Assembly (NCBI GenBank): GCA_001600415.1
Contig: BCJX01000003.1
Span: 2,418,761-2,482,760, forward strand
DNA length: 64,000 nucleotides
Direction: 5' to 3'
Source: Pascua guehoae
Taxonomy: Eukaryota > Basidiomycota > Tremellomycetes > Trichosporonales > Trichosporonaceae
Shown: in pieces, positions 23,345 through 35,440 of the stretch
How positions within the stretch are numbered: position 1 is the first letter of the stretch
Layout: each line of letters begins with the position of its first letter
The notes under the pieces: generated by a model
The model's database searches: none
What the model was told of the DNA's origin: nothing
What the model saw: the letters and a program-made list of their open reading frames with translations, nothing else
Made by a program: the position numbers and the translations under genes

Positions 23345-23376
<32 letters not shown>

Positions 23377-24892
23377 TGTGGACGAGGCGTGCTCTGCGCT
23401 CAAACTCGCGCACGAGAGCCGGCCTGCGACGCTCGAACACCTGGACCGGCTGATTGTGACGCTCGAGATTGAGCGCGAGTCGCTGAAAAAGGAGACGGAC
23501 CCGTTCTCTGTCTCGCGCCGCAAAGAGGTCGACGAGGAGCTCGAGGAGAAGAAGCAGGAGCAGACCAAGCTCATGGAGCTGTGGCAGCAGGAGCGTGAGC
23601 GCATCAACGAGATCAAGCAGATCAAGGAGCACATCGAGTACGCCAACATTGAGCTGGAAAACGCCCAGCGCCAGGGCGACTTTGAGCGCGCGTCCAAGCT
23701 GCGCTTTTCGACCATTCCGCAGCTCCAGGAGCGGCTGCCCAAGGCCGAGGCCGAGCTCGAGGCCGACGCAAAGGAGCAGCCCGACCTCGTTGTCCGCGAC
23801 AAGGTGACGAGCGAGGACATTGCGATTGTCGTCGGCAAGGCGACGGGCATCCCGGTCTCCAACCTGCTCAAGGGCGAGCGCGAGCGCCTGATCCACATGG
23901 AGGACCAGCTCAAGAACCGCGTCGTCGGCCAGGACGAGGTCATCAAGCGTGTCTCCAACGCCATTCGTCTCTCGCGCGCAGGTCTCCAGTCGCCCACGCG
24001 CCCGCTCGCGTCCTTCCTCTTCCTCGGCCCCACGGGTGTGGGCAAGTCGGAGCTCACAAAGGCCGTGGCAGAGTTTTTGTTTGCCGACGAAAAGCGCGCC
24101 ATTATCCAGCTCAACATGTCCGAGTTCCACGACAAGCACACCATTTCGCGCCTTGTCGGCGCCACGCCCGGCTTTGTCGGCTACGAAGAGGGCGGCCAGC
24201 TCACCGAGGCTGTGCGGCGCCGGCCCTACTCTGTCGTCGTGTTTGACGAGATTGAAAAGGCGCACCCGGACGTTGCCAACATTCTCCTCCAGATTCTCGA
24301 AGAGGGAACGCTCACCGACGGCCAGGGCCGGCAGGTCAGCTTCAAAAACTGCATCATTGCCCTCACGTCCAACCTCGGCGCCGACGTCCTGTACGAGCCC
24401 GGCTCGACCAACCCGGACGGCACGGTGAGCGAGGCGGCCAAATCGGCCGTCCTGCGCGAGGTGGGGCAATTTTTCAAGCCAGAGCTCCTCAACCGCCTCG
24501 ACGAGCTCGTCGTCTTCAACAAGCTGCCCCAGAGCATTATTCTCGACATTGTCGACCTCCGCATCAAAGAGCTCGCCAAGCGCCTCCAACCCCGCCGCAT
24601 CACGCTCGACGTCACAGACGACGCGCGCGAGTGGCTCGCGAAAAAGGGCTACAGCGACAGGTACGGCGCCCGTGCCGTCCAGCGCGTGATTCGCGACAAG
24701 ATTGCAAACCCCCTCTCGATCAAGATGCTCGACGGGTCGGTCCAGGACGGCGAAATTGTCACGGTCGGCCTCGAGGGCGACGAACTGTCGTTTTCGTCAA
24801 AGCCAGACCCAAACCAGCCAGACGCGCCAAAGAAGTCGTCGGACGAAAAGGACACGCGCACGCTCATGGAGGACAGCGGCGAGATGCCATGA
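22191..24892 (+). CDS. HSP78: Mitochondrial Hsp100/ClpB disaggregase
   Basis: Two exons (22191-22874 and 23054-24892, intron 179 nt) give 840 residues. The N-terminus is Arg/Ser/Ala-rich without acids ([20 protein letters not shown]), a typical mitochondrial presequence, followed by an unusual Gly-Phe-Pro repeat segment (residues about 60-95). The ClpB N-domain is missing, as in yeast Hsp78. AAA-1 has GLPGVGKT and Walker [10 protein letters not shown]. The ClpB middle coiled coil (about 400-520) is present. AAA-2 has [17 protein letters not shown], Walker [17 protein letters not shown] and the D2 small domain ([14 protein letters not shown]). It unfolds and rescues aggregated matrix proteins with mitochondrial Hsp70. 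The intron falls just after the first Walker B motif. A second ATG follows directly at 22194, so the start could be one codon later. CRE and HSE-like motifs lie upstream. Confidence 0.97.
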
Positions 24893-25983
24893 GCGCGGCG
24901 CTAGGCCGCGAGACGTCACGCCGCGCCCGTGCACCCGAATAGTCGACGCACGGCGCGCACGCAGACGCCTCCCCCGCACCCCCATAACCAAACGCACATA
25001 CGCACACGCACATTTCTTGGCATCAACCTCTTACCCTCCCCACATCTCGATCACATTCGTTCGGCTCTCGCCGGCCCCACGCCAAGATCGCATGATGCGC
25101 ATGGGCCTGTCTTGAATAAGAAAGAAAAAGAGCTCGTTGTACACCTCGCAACTGCAGCGGTATGACGGACCGAACTCGGACCGGCACTAGGCCTCCGTAA
25201 AGCATGTATATCATCGTTCCTAGCAAGCGTGGGCGGAGCAAAGTCAAGGTCGAGTTGCAGCACGTGCATTATATGCAAACGTTCAGGATCCGTGCATGTG
25301 GCATTGGGACCACTCTTCGGGTATTCCCTCCCCCTCTGAAGTGTGCAGAAGGAGCAAAGTCACGATGCCCAACCCCGAACACATCCCGTCGACAAACGAA
25401 TGGACTACAAAGCACAGCCACGTCTGCAGCCGAGTCTTGGCGGGCAACACGAGTCGATAAACGCACCACCAGTGCTGGACAGGTCAACACACCAGGCCAG
25501 AAACAGCCTGGCGCAATCCCTACCGCGACAACATACAGGCCAGAAACAGTCTAATCCCTACCGCACACACCACAACCCTCCCGCCAGGCCTCGCCTTATC
25601 TCGCCAGACCTGGGCGCCGGACAGCACCAGTCCCCACCAAGCCCATTTTGCCGAACCGAAGCGCTACGATCGCACCCTCTGACGTTTCATCTGTGCACCC
25701 CCGCCAACCTTCACGCATGCAGCGCCCGTGCCGTGGCAAGAAACGTCGGCCGCTGCACGGTCCCAGTCCCCGGTCAAGTTCAGCGCGGGTTTCAGCACGG
25801 CCGTGTTTCAGGCCCGCCTTCCAACCACAAGTGGGGCACCGGCGCGGAGGACAGTGCGCATGGCATACCGCCCTCGCCGCGGCAACTGCACAGTTGCTCG
25901 ATGCCGCTGCTGCGCGGTGGGTTTCAGCTGGCTCAGCTGGCGAGCATGGACTGGAATGTCATTCCACGTGTGGATATTCTCTC

Positions 25984-26016
25984 CAGCTGAGCTAGCTGAG
26001 CTCGCTGAGCTAGCTT
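25984..26016. repeat. AGCTGAGCTAGCT palindromic repeats
   Basis: Overlapping palindromes (AGCT, GAGCTC, GCTAGC) form a short array of about 11-nt units that could fold into hairpins. It is non-coding. Confidence 0.7.
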
Positions 26017-26106
26017 TCTCGTGTACGGCCGGCTCCGAAATCGAGTGTGGTGCTCTTGCTTCTAGCCCAGCTAGCTAACGGTGGCTCCGTGGCCGTGTCG
26101 GAGTGG

Positions 26107-26190
26107 CAGTGCCAGTGCCAGTGCCAGTGCCAGTGCCAGTGCCAGTGCCAGTGCCAGTGCCAGTGCCAGTGCCAGTGCCAGTGCCAGTGG
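26107..26190. repeat. CAGTGC hexanucleotide array
   Basis: Fourteen near-perfect CAGTGC units run head to tail. In one frame they read as alternating Gln-Cys, but no gene context supports coding. Confidence 0.95.
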
Positions 26191-26840
26191 GCTGGTGCCT
26201 TAGTTTACCAGTGCCTGCCGTGCATGCCGGGCCCCACTCACTCGACATTCGACATTGCGCGGCGACAAGCCAACCTGGTCTAGCGGGTCTGGTGATCAGT
26301 CCCTCGGTCATCCATACCATGCCAAGTTCAACAACGCGATAACAACGACAAGATCGGGCAAGAAGCGCTTCCGACACGGGTACCGTACATGCCGCGGAGG
26401 CAGAGCTACAGTACACCTTGCCTGGCCTGGCCAACTGGGCAAGTACAGAGCGTGCCAAAATGGCGCAGGGATGCCGAGGCACGCAGATGTACTGTAGCGC
26501 TGCTGCAGACGGTTGAGACGGCAAGAGTCGGCCAGTCTCACCCTGGCCATTACTCGTTCCTTGTTGACACGCTCTGTACGGAAAGGCTCGGTCATTGCCG
26601 GTCATACCCCATTCATGCTGACTCGCGGCATGACTCGTGGGCATGTAGGCATGACTCGTTCCGCGTCACGTTTCCTAGGAGTCACCTCAGCTTGATGCAA
26701 GCATGATGACGTGTGCCTCCATTCTCAGAGGGGCTAGTGCCGCGTCGGAGGGGCGCGCCGGCGGCGCCCGTGCTCGTGGTCGCCCGTCGTCCAGCCTTAC
26801 GACATGTGGGCACGGGCTGTGAATGGGCATCGTACACCAT

Positions 26841-26935
26841 GTGAGGTGAGGTGAGGCCAGGTGAGGCCAGGTGAGGAGAGGTGCGCCCAGGTGAGGTGAG
26901 GTGAGGCCAGGTGATGTGGGGTGAGAAGAGGTGTC
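26841..26935. repeat. GTGAGGCCAG-type decamer array
   Basis: About nine 10-nt units, variants of GTGAGGCCAG and GTGAGGTGAG, occur in tandem. The strand is G-rich. It is non-coding. Confidence 0.85.
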
Positions 26936-28665
26936 GTGAGACGAGGTTTCACCATGCACTGCGCAGTTGCTTTGACATCAGCACCTGCGCCTCGTCACCG
27001 TCGTGTCCAATCTCCAGCCACCCACAGCGCACGCATTACACCCGTGTCTCATGCGTCACAGGCGTTATTGGACGTCCTGGAGAGGTAGGTGGCAGGTGGC
27101 GGCCGCGCCGAGGCGCGCAGCACGTCGGGGCCTCAATCGGGGAGAACCGGAGTCAACCCGAGTCAACAATGCAAGGCAGAAGGGCAACAGTGCACTGCAG
27201 CTTGGCCAAGGGACACTAGAGTGCTAGCCCGTGGAGGGCCCTCTTCCAAAGGCTTCTACGGAAGGTGTTCAAGTCCGAGTCCGACGACGACGACGGCCGT
27301 CGGCGGCCGAAATGGGCCCAGGCACAGGGAACTGTTGTGGAGGGTTATTCAGGGACGGGTTGGGTGGCGACTACAGTACTCAAACTGAGCCGCTGACGGC
27401 AGCCGCAGCCGACTTGCAGGCTGGGCTGGTGCTGGCTGTGGACTCTGGGGTGGTGCTCTGGGCTGGACCGGCTGTGGACTCTGGGCTGGGTCTCTGGGCT
27501 GGTCTCTGGGCTGTGTCCCAAGTTGGGCCAGTTAGTCTAGTCCGAGTCTGTCTGCAGTGACATGGCTCCAGGCACATGTGCACGGGGGCTAGGGATCGAG
27601 ACTACCAAGGCATGCACGCACGTAAACGGCCCAGCGGGGGACGTCAGTGGCCCGCCGTGGCTTGTGGCTTGTGGCTTGTGGCTTTGGCTTGTGGCTTTGG
27701 TTCGTGGCTCGTGGGTGTTGGGGGGAGGGGCGTGCAGCCTGCAGCCTGGGCGCGAAGATTATGGTTGAAACAGGGCGACATTACCACTGTTCGGCATGTT
27801 CGGGCAAAAGGGCAACGAGCAACGAGCAAGATTACAGATTGACGCGAGGGAACTAGGGCCCACTGGCCACTGGCCACTGGCCACTGGGGGTGGGCGGGCA
27901 GGTGGCGAGCTTGCGGTGGAGGTGGGCCACGGGCGCCTGGCGGCAGGCTGCGTAGGATCGCTGCCGAGGGTTCGGTGACCGAGGCGACATGGCCGCGGTG
28001 GGTGGCGGGCCTCGAGCTGAGCTGAGCTCTGCCAGAACGCCAGCTACGCCTACGCCTACGCCTACGCCTGCGCCTGCGGCCGGCGGCTGTGGCCAAGAAG
28101 CAAGGAGCAAGGAGGCAAGGACGAGGCGACGTAGACACCACGTCACCCGTCGGGGACACGGTCGGACACCCTCCCAAGCCTCCTGGGCATGGGCAGCAAC
28201 AGAGAGGGCTTCCGGGCTTGCTTCAGACGCCCTGTCGCGCGCGCCCCACGTCGGGCGCGGTCAAGATTGCTAAGAACGCAGGGACCGTGGGCTGGGTGCG
28301 CCGGAGCCGAGACGGCACGAGTTGCACGGAGACGAGGTGAGAGCATCCGTTTGCAATGCCCTCTTGGCCTCTGGCTCGGGCAAAAGCTGCTGCGCGCAAG
28401 TGGACTGGACTGGGTCTCGCCGGATAATATACGCATCCCTCGATGCCATGCCACACACCCCCGTCGCACTCGATTGTCACTGTCACTTTCTTATCATCCA
28501 TCGACGAGCTCTGCCGTCTGCTGTCACTCTCGCACGTCGCTCACGTCGCACGCACCGAGTTTTTTTTCTCTCACGCAGCTGAGAACGCTTCTGTTATCTA
28601 GGACGCGTAGAACAACAACAACAAGCACCCCTCGCACCCACATCCGCCACACGTCGCCACCGGCC

Positions 28666-31450
28666 ATGCGCGCCGCGACCTATCTCTCCCTCCTGGCACT
28701 GCCTGCCATGGCAGCTGCCCTGGCCACAAACGAGCCCGTCGTCGCTGCACGGCACGGCGACGACCACGACGACGACGGCATGGACATGGGCATGGACATG
28801 ACGCACGGCGAGCACCACACTGACGAGGACGCCGCGTCCACCATTCCTTCTTCCTCTGCCGTACCTCCTGCCTCTAGTTCTACTTCTTCCGCTGCCAAGC
28901 CTGTCCACCCGCCAGCCCCGCACGACCCACACGGCCACCACTCACACGCGCCCGTCAAAGAGTTTCTCGACGACCAAGCCATCCACGCCTGGCACCACTT
29001 CCCCCCGACCTACCTGGACGCAGACTTTCGCCTCGCCAACGACTCGGTCATCTTTGGTGAAGAACTCCCGGCAGACTGGCCACAGGGCGTGCCGTCCCAC
29101 CGCGGGCTCATGGTCGCGCACGTCCTCTGCATGGTCCTTGCGTACTTTGCACTTCTCCCCATTGGTACGTGCTAGGGCGGCGATTGTGTCTCATTGTTCC
29201 CACCCACACATGACTGCGGCCATACTTCAGAGCTCGGCTTCTGGGCCGCCTGCGCCTGGGCGGCATCGGGCATCTCGGATCATCCCCGATCCACCATCCG
29301 ATCCATTGTTGTTGTTCTCAGATTTTCCATCTTCATATGGACAATACTAACCCCCCAGCACTCGCACTGCGCGCCGCGAGCCATCCGTCGCACTACCTGG
29401 CCAACACGGCTTTCCTGATTGTCGCCGTCCTGGGATGGTTCTGGGGCGTGGCGTACAAGGCAGCCATGCCAGACATGTGAGTCAGAGTCAGAGCCTTGAG
29501 TCACCACCGCTTTGGGGATTGTAATCGGTCGGTCCGTCTGCAGGCCCAGATTAGTCATGCCTGCTGCCTTCTTTCCTTCTTTTTTTGCTTGCTGGGCGGC
29601 GGATCAAAACATGTTTGGCCAACCCGGTTCAGGGGCTGTGGCGACTTGCCGACGGCCCAGCGTGTGACGAAAAAAAAATGGCCGCCGGGCTGGGGTGCTG
29701 TGGCCTTTGCCCTTGCGCCCCTGAACCCAGACGTCCCCTGGTATCCACATGTTCGGACCTGTTGCGTCTGTTGCCGCCGCGGCCGCGCATCGACATGGAA
29801 TTGTGGAATGCTTTCTCACAATCTACCCCCCGTCATCCCCCGCATCAGCCGCATCTGCTCCCGCTGTTTCGCAATCTCTCCTAATCTCTCGCAATCTCGC
29901 CTTAGTAAAAGCAGAAACAGTCTGGCTGACATTCTCCCAGGTACCCAGGCGCAAAGCACGGATCCATCGGCAGCATTCTCGTCCTCGTGTCCATCGGCCT
30001 CGCCGTCCTCGACTCGTTTGGCCTCATCTCGCGCGCCGTCGCCTTTTACCGTGCTGGACACCGCGACTGGCGCTCGTTTTTCCGCGATGCGCTCCAGGGT
30101 GCGCGCGAGGACAAGTTTGCCGCGGCGAGCCGGTACGAAATGGTCGGGCTGGTGCACGGCGATGACGACGACGACGACGAAGGGCTGCCCGTCTTTTCCA
30201 TTGGGGATGACGAGGACGATTCGCGTGCTTCGTCTGGCCGCAGCTCGCCCCGGACTGCCCGGTGGGCCGCGTCGCGCCAGTCCACCGGCTCGGATGGCAC
30301 GCTCCACGACTCTCCTACCAGCTCGCGCGGGTCGGCGCACCACTTTGAGATGGGGGCCGACCGCCAGCACAAGAACAAGGGCCTGTCTCGCTCGCGCGCC
30401 GGTGCTTTCGACGCCGAGCACGACCGGCCGGCATGGGGCGAGGTCGCTCCTACCCCCGACGAGGCCCCAGTTCAGGTCAACAAGCCCCTCACTGCCAAGC
30501 GTTTCGCCGAGATTGTCCTCACCTGGGTCCGCCGCACGCAGGTTGTCGTCGCCTATGTCTGCATCTGCACCGGCATCCCAGTCTACGTCGGCATGTGCCG
30601 CGCGGGGTTCATCAACACGTGCGCCGCACACATTATCAAGGGCTCCATCTTCTTTGGCTACGGCGTCCTCACCTTTGCGCGCTACCTCGGCGCCTACGCC
30701 GACCTCGGCTGGGCATGGAACCGCAAGCCGAGGGGCAGCCGCGCCGTGTCGGCCGAGATGATCGAGTCGGCCGTCATCTTCACCTACGGCATCACCAACA
30801 CGTGGATGGAGCGCTTTGGCGCAAAGCCAGGCGACCCGTACACTGTAAAGCAGGTGCAGCACATTTCCATTGCCGTCATGTTTTGGTTTGCCGGTCTCTC
30901 GGGCATGCTCCTCGAGTCGCGCCGGATCCGCCGCATCCTCGGCGCCGTCGTCTCGGCGGCATCCCCCAACGGCCGCGTCCGCGAGCCCCCATCGTACGCG
31001 TTCAGCTTCAACCCCTTCCCGGCGCTCGTCATTGCCATCACAGGCCTCGCCATGGCCGCACACCACCAGGACTACAAGTTCCAGGTCGAAATCCACTCGC
31101 TCTGGGGATGGCTCCTGGCTGCCGGAAGTCTGTTCCGCTTCTCCACCTACTTTTTCCTCTGGCTCCGCCCGCCCACCGAGAGCATGCTCCCGTCGCGCCC
31201 GCCCACCGAGGTCCTCACCGCGTTTGGATGGGCGGCTGGCGGTCTCGTATTCATGCTCTCGGACGAAGAGGTCGCGTTTGCTGCCATGCGCTCGGGCTTT
31301 GACGACATGATGGCCTTCCTCTGCTTTGCAGTCTCCCTCACCTGCCTCGTCTTTACATGGATCACCGTCGTCCTCGCCGTCAAGGGATACGCCGTGTTTC
31401 GTCTCAGCCGCGGTGTCCAGCTCGCTGCCGACCAGGAGGCGTCGGCATAG
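28666..31450 (+). CDS. YTP1: YTP1-like multispanning membrane protein
   Basis: Exons 28666-29164, 29359-29476 and 29941-31450 join in phase to 708 residues. A signal peptide (MRAATYLSLLALPAMAAALA) is followed by a His/Asp/Met-rich luminal segment (HGDDHDDDGMDMGMDMTHGE, then HDPHGHHSHAP), a cytochrome b561-like N-terminal helix block (HRGLMVAHVLCMVLAYFALL), a long acidic/Ser-rich loop (about 275-370), and the conserved YTP1 C-terminal domain with about eight helices (ITNTWMERFGAKPG, VQHISIAVMFWFAGLSGMLL, HHQDYKFQVEIHSLWGWLL). Yeast YTP1 has no settled function. The b561-like fold and His/Met-rich segment suggest haem or copper binding, which is inference. Intron 1 is 194 nt and intron 2 is 464 nt, unusually long for this window. 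Confidence 0.88.
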
Positions 31451-31894
31451 ATGGTGGCCATTCGAGTGTGTTTAGAGAGAAAAGAGAGGGGTCACAGTGA
31501 TCTTAATATAGCCCCTCGTTATAATGGGCTCTGTCCGGCGGCTAGTGCAGTGCCGGGTGGCTTAATAAGCTGTGATTTATGCAGTAGTTTACACTTGTGT
31601 GCAGTCGTTTGCACTTTTATGCTGTCGTTTACACTTTGTCGACCTGTTCTTTCGTGTTGCGTGTTGGTGGCCTGGTGGTGCATGGGCGTTGGTTGATACG
31701 TGGTGTGCTGGTACGCAGAGGCCAGCAAGCCAGCAGCCAGCAGGCGCTGCAGCATGCGCTAGTGGTGGTGATATGTGCGTCACACCAACCCACACTTCAC
31801 ACTGGTGGCGCGCGCCTCGTGCCCCGCACACCCCATTTGTGCCTGACCAAAAAGTTGATCTGTTGTTGCATCCCTCCACCCCACCACCACCACC
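31451..31894. other. Spacer YTP1-EFM7
   Basis: The spacer includes a near-repeat of CAGT(A/C)GTTTACACTT at 31581-31640 (three degenerate copies of about 23 nt) and a CA-rich leader before EFM7. No exon is seen. Confidence 0.4.
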
Positions 31895-32971
31895 ATGACC
31901 TCGGACTCTGAAGACGACGGCTTCGGCCTCGGCGACCTGATGCCTGTAAGTCTGCCGCCGGGGGACGTGTGCATGTCCGCTGCAGCCGGCGCTACAGAGC
32001 CGCATAGGCCTGCGTTGGGTCTCCGCACCTGACGACCCCCTGACCGCGCCCACAACACGCCTCCTGACAACCCAGCGCGAGCCATCGCCCGAACCCATCC
32101 CCTTTTCGTTTGCGAGCTACACGCTTCCCGAGGGCTATACGCTCCCGAGCGGGGAGCGCGACCTGTCTATCCGTCTCGTCGGCAGCCACCCACTGTGGGG
32201 CCACCACCTGTGCGTAGCTTGGTCGAGGGGGAGGAAACGGAGTCATGGTGTATCGACACCGTCTCGTCCTCAGCTCGTCATACCCCCTGCCCCCGCGTCA
32301 CTGACAACAGGTGGAACACTGCGCTCGTGACGACATCGTACATTCTCTCGCACCCCGCGCTGGTCAAGGGCAAGCGCGTCCTCGAGCTCGGTGCGGGCGG
32401 CGCGCTGCCCTCGCTCGCGAGCGGGCTCGCGGGCGCGACGACGGTCGTGGCCACAGACTACGCCGACGCCGTGCTGATGGACAACATTGCGCACAACGTC
32501 TCGGCCAACCTGGGACCCAGGGGCGGGTGCGTGCTCGCGCTGGGCCACACATGGGGCCACGACGTCACGCCGTTGCTTTCCGCCCGCTCCCCCGGCGAGA
32601 CGGCGACGGCGAGCGACGGACGGTACGACGTTGTCATCCTCTCCGACCTCATGTTCAACCACAGCCAGCACGACGCGCTCATCCGCACCCTCGACGCGAC
32701 CCTCGGCCTCTCCCCCACCTCGGACCACGGGACACCCTGCGCGCTCGTCTTCCTCACGCACCACCGCCCGCGCCTCGCCGACGCCGACATGGCCTTCTTC
32801 CCCCGCCTCGCGCGGCGGGGGTGGGCGTACGAGCGCGTCGTCACAGAGTACACGGGGCCCATGTTTGAGAATGACCCGGGGGACGCGCAGGTGCGCGGGA
32901 CCGTGCATGGGTTTAGGTGCTGGCGGGATCCGGCGGCGCGTGTCGAGAGCGAGGATAGCGATGAGGACTAG
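31895..32971 (+). CDS. EFM7: Protein lysine/N-terminal methyltransferase of the EFM7 (Nnt1) family
   Basis: Exons 31895-31945, 32076-32209 and 32311-32971 join in phase to 281 residues. After an acidic start the protein shows the family signature FASYTLPEG and HPLWGHHLWNTALVTTSYIL, then the Rossmann SAM motif I VLELGAGGALPSLASGLAGA, ATDYADAVLMDNI (motif II) and the post-motif SDLMFNHSQHDAL typical of Nnt1/EFM7. Yeast Efm7 trimethylates the N-terminal Gly and dimethylates Lys3 of eEF1A in the cytosol. The Trp-rich joint at exon 3 fixes the acceptor. The C-terminus is Glu/Asp-rich. Introns are 130 and 101 nt. Confidence 0.9.
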
Positions 32972-33004
32972 CCGGGGGCGGGGGAGCGGGCGAGGGAGCA
33001 GGGT

Positions 33005-33067
33005 GGTAGAGCTACTAGATGTATACCCATAGCATGGAGCTACTAGATGTATACCCATAGCATGGAG
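33005..33067. repeat. 27-nt tandem duplication
   Basis: The unit GAGCTACTAGATGTATACCC plus ATAGCAT occurs twice head to tail, and a partial third match with TATACCCA follows. Confidence 0.85.
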
Positions 33068-33417
33068 GGCGGTATACCCAGCTCGGAGAGTGGGTTGGGG
33101 TTGCAGGCAGGCCATTCGAGACGGCATACCGCGCCAGGACGTGTGTATGTGTACGGTTGCTGCCCAGCACGAGCATGCGAGCACGGCCACGAACCGTGGG
33201 TGCCGAGGCAGATGCCAAGCCTGCACACTCAGTGTGCAGTTCCCATTGCCGACATGGGCGCCTGTGCGTACATGTTGATAGCCTGCAGAGCTGCAGAGCT
33301 GCGGCATGCTCCATGCACTCTGCAGCATGCATCCCGCTTGCATGCTTGCTTGCTTGCACCGGTCCGCCAGTGTGCTTGCGCCTGTATGACTTGGGCCTGT
33401 GCTTGCAAGCAGCATCC

Positions 33418-33492
33418 AGTACCCAGCACCCAGCACCCAGCACCCAGCACCCAGCACCCATCACCCAGCACCCAGCACCCAGCACCCAGCAC
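33418..33492. repeat. CACCCAG heptanucleotide array
   Basis: About ten CACCCAG units occur in tandem, one with a T variant. It is non-coding. Confidence 0.9.
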
Positions 33493-34059
33493 AGGACTTT
33501 GAAATATATACTCCCGCGCTGCCAAGGACCACTGCGATAACGACCCCCCTCCATCCCACCCTGCACCCCACCCGACCCTGCACAGCCAGCCGTGGGTGCA
33601 CGAGTGGGCGGCGCCACCCGAAATCCAGAGAATCCACGGCCGCACAACCGGCGCGCCATATGTGGGGCCATGCCATCCTCGTAGCGCGCCACTACTCTCG
33701 TCGTCGTCACCCCTCCGACTACAACACTGCAGACGCACGCCGTCGCACGCTGCTCTCTGCTCTCTGCTCGCTGCTCGCGGCTCGGATACGGATACGGACA
33801 CGGACACGGTACGGACACGAACACGGACACGCACCCGAGCCCGGCTGCTGTTGTACATTGCCGAGATATCGCTCACCACCCGGGCCGCTTATATCTCGCT
33901 CGTTTGTGGTCGTCTTCGCGCGTCTAGGGTTTGGGCTCAAGCAACTTGTGCACTCCCCCTTGCCCTTGATCTCCCCCTCCCCTCGACGCCGTCCCCTCGA
34001 CTCCTCGACGCCGTCCCCTCGACCCGTCCCCTCGGCACGCCCACTGCCCCCTTTCCCAC

Positions 34060-34527
34060 NNNNNNNNNNNNNNNNNNNNNNNNNNNNNNNNNNNNNNNNN
34101 NNNNNNNNNNNNNNNNNNNNNNNNNNNNNNNNNNNNNNNNNNNNNNNNNNNNNNNNNNNNNNNNNNNNNNNNNNNNNNNNNNNNNNNNNNNNNNNNNNNN
34201 NNNNNNNNNNNNNNNNNNNNNNNNNNNNNNNNNNNNNNNNNNNNNNNNNNNNNNNNNNNNNNNNNNNNNNNNNNNNNNNNNNNNNNNNNNNNNNNNNNNN
34301 NNNNNNNNNNNNNNNNNNNNNNNNNNNNNNNNNNNNNNNNNNNNNNNNNNNNNNNNNNNNNNNNNNNNNNNNNNNNNNNNNNNNNNNNNNNNNNNNNNNN
34401 NNNNNNNNNNNNNNNNNNNNNNNNNNNNNNNNNNNNNNNNNNNNNNNNNNNNNNNNNNNNNNNNNNNNNNNNNNNNNNNNNNNNNNNNNNNNNNNNNNNN
34501 NNNNNNNNNNNNNNNNNNNNNNNNNNN
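34060..34527. other. Assembly gap (468 N)
   Basis: A run of N flanked by GC-rich low-complexity sequence on both sides, so an unresolved tandem repeat is the likely cause. True length is unknown. Confidence 1.
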
Positions 34528-34789
34528 GGGGGCGGAGGGGCGGAGGGGTGGGCTGGAGGGTGTTGGCTTGGTGGTTGTGGGGGTGCTGGCCTGGTGCTGG
34601 CCTGGTGTTGGCCTGGTGTTGGCCTGGTGGCCTGGTGGCCTGGTGCCGGCTTGGGCGGTATCGTGCGCCGTTGCAGAGTTGGAGTTGTGAGAGTTGTGAG
34701 ATGGGCGATTACTCTTGGCTGGGCGGTGCGCGAGCTGTTGCCGAGTTGGGTGCGCGAGATGTCCGCGGGCGGCTCGCTAGGGGTCGGTG

Positions 34790-35440
34790 TCCGCGGGCGG
34801 CTCGCTGGGTCGGTGTCCGGCGCGGGGGCTGCTGTCGACTCGCTGTGCTGCTGTCCGCAAGTGCGCTGGTGCTGCCTCGCTTGGGGTCGGCGTCCGCGAG
34901 TGCGGGGGTTCTGCTGCAGAGTTGGGAGGTGGGCCGCGTTGGGTGTGAGTGAGACGGCGTGGGGTGGCTCTGGGGTCGGTGTTGGTGTCCGCGTGGTGCG
35001 GGTGTTGGTGTCCGCGTCTGGTGCGGGTGTTGCCGTCCGCGAGTGCGGCTGTTGTTGCTGTCTGCGTCTGGTGCGGGTGTTGCTGTCCCCGAATGCGCGG
35101 CTGTGGCTGCTGCCGACTCGCTGGGTCGGTGTTACTGCCCGCGAGCGCACGTCTGTTGCTGCTGTCGACTCGCTTGGGGCCACTGGTGTCCGCGTGCGCG
35201 GAGTGCTGCTGCCGACTCGTTGGGTCGGTGTTGTCGCGTCTGGTGCGCGGCTATGGCTGCCGACTCGCTGGTTCGGTGTTGCTGCGAATGCACGTCTGTT
35301 GCTGCCGACTCGCTTGGGGTCGGCGTCACTGTCTGCGTTCAGTGCGCCGCTGTGGCTGCTGTCGACTCGGTTGCATCGAGCGGTGTTACTGTCCGCATTT
35401 TGTGGACGCCTGTTGCTGCTGCAGACCGTGTCAGAGCAAA
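34790..35440. repeat. Degenerate GC-rich minisatellite
   Basis: Modules such as GACTCGCTGGGTCGGTGT, GTCCGCGAGTGCG and TGCTGCTG recur in shuffled order with a spacing of roughly 45-65 nt, at least eight times. The array abuts the N gap and probably extends into it. Confidence 0.7.

Larger units (their letters stand above)
24893..28665. other. Repeat-rich 3.8-kb gene desert
   Basis: No convincing exon is present between HSP78 and the YTP1-like gene. The stretch is studded with unrelated short tandem arrays: GCTGAGCTAGCT palindromic units (25984-26016), CAGTGC hexamers (26107-26190), GTGAGGCCAG-like decamers (26841-26935), CTGGGCT/CTCTGGG blocks (27400-27530), GGCTTGTGGCTT (27656-27715), CCACTGG (about 27859-27890) and CTACGC (28047-28075). 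Open frames here are low-complexity translations of these repeats. Confidence 0.7.

Noticed and set aside
23012..24589. 525-codon antisense frame inside HSP78
   Set aside because: It mirrors a highly GC3-biased coding exon; the sense protein is unmistakable.
25550..26080. Possible exon(s) with Arg/Pro-rich translation
   Set aside because: No family resemblance, inconsistent frames and no partner exons; it lies in the repeat desert.
29816..31096. 426-codon antisense frame inside the YTP1-like gene
   Set aside because: It is a codon-bias shadow of the large last exon.
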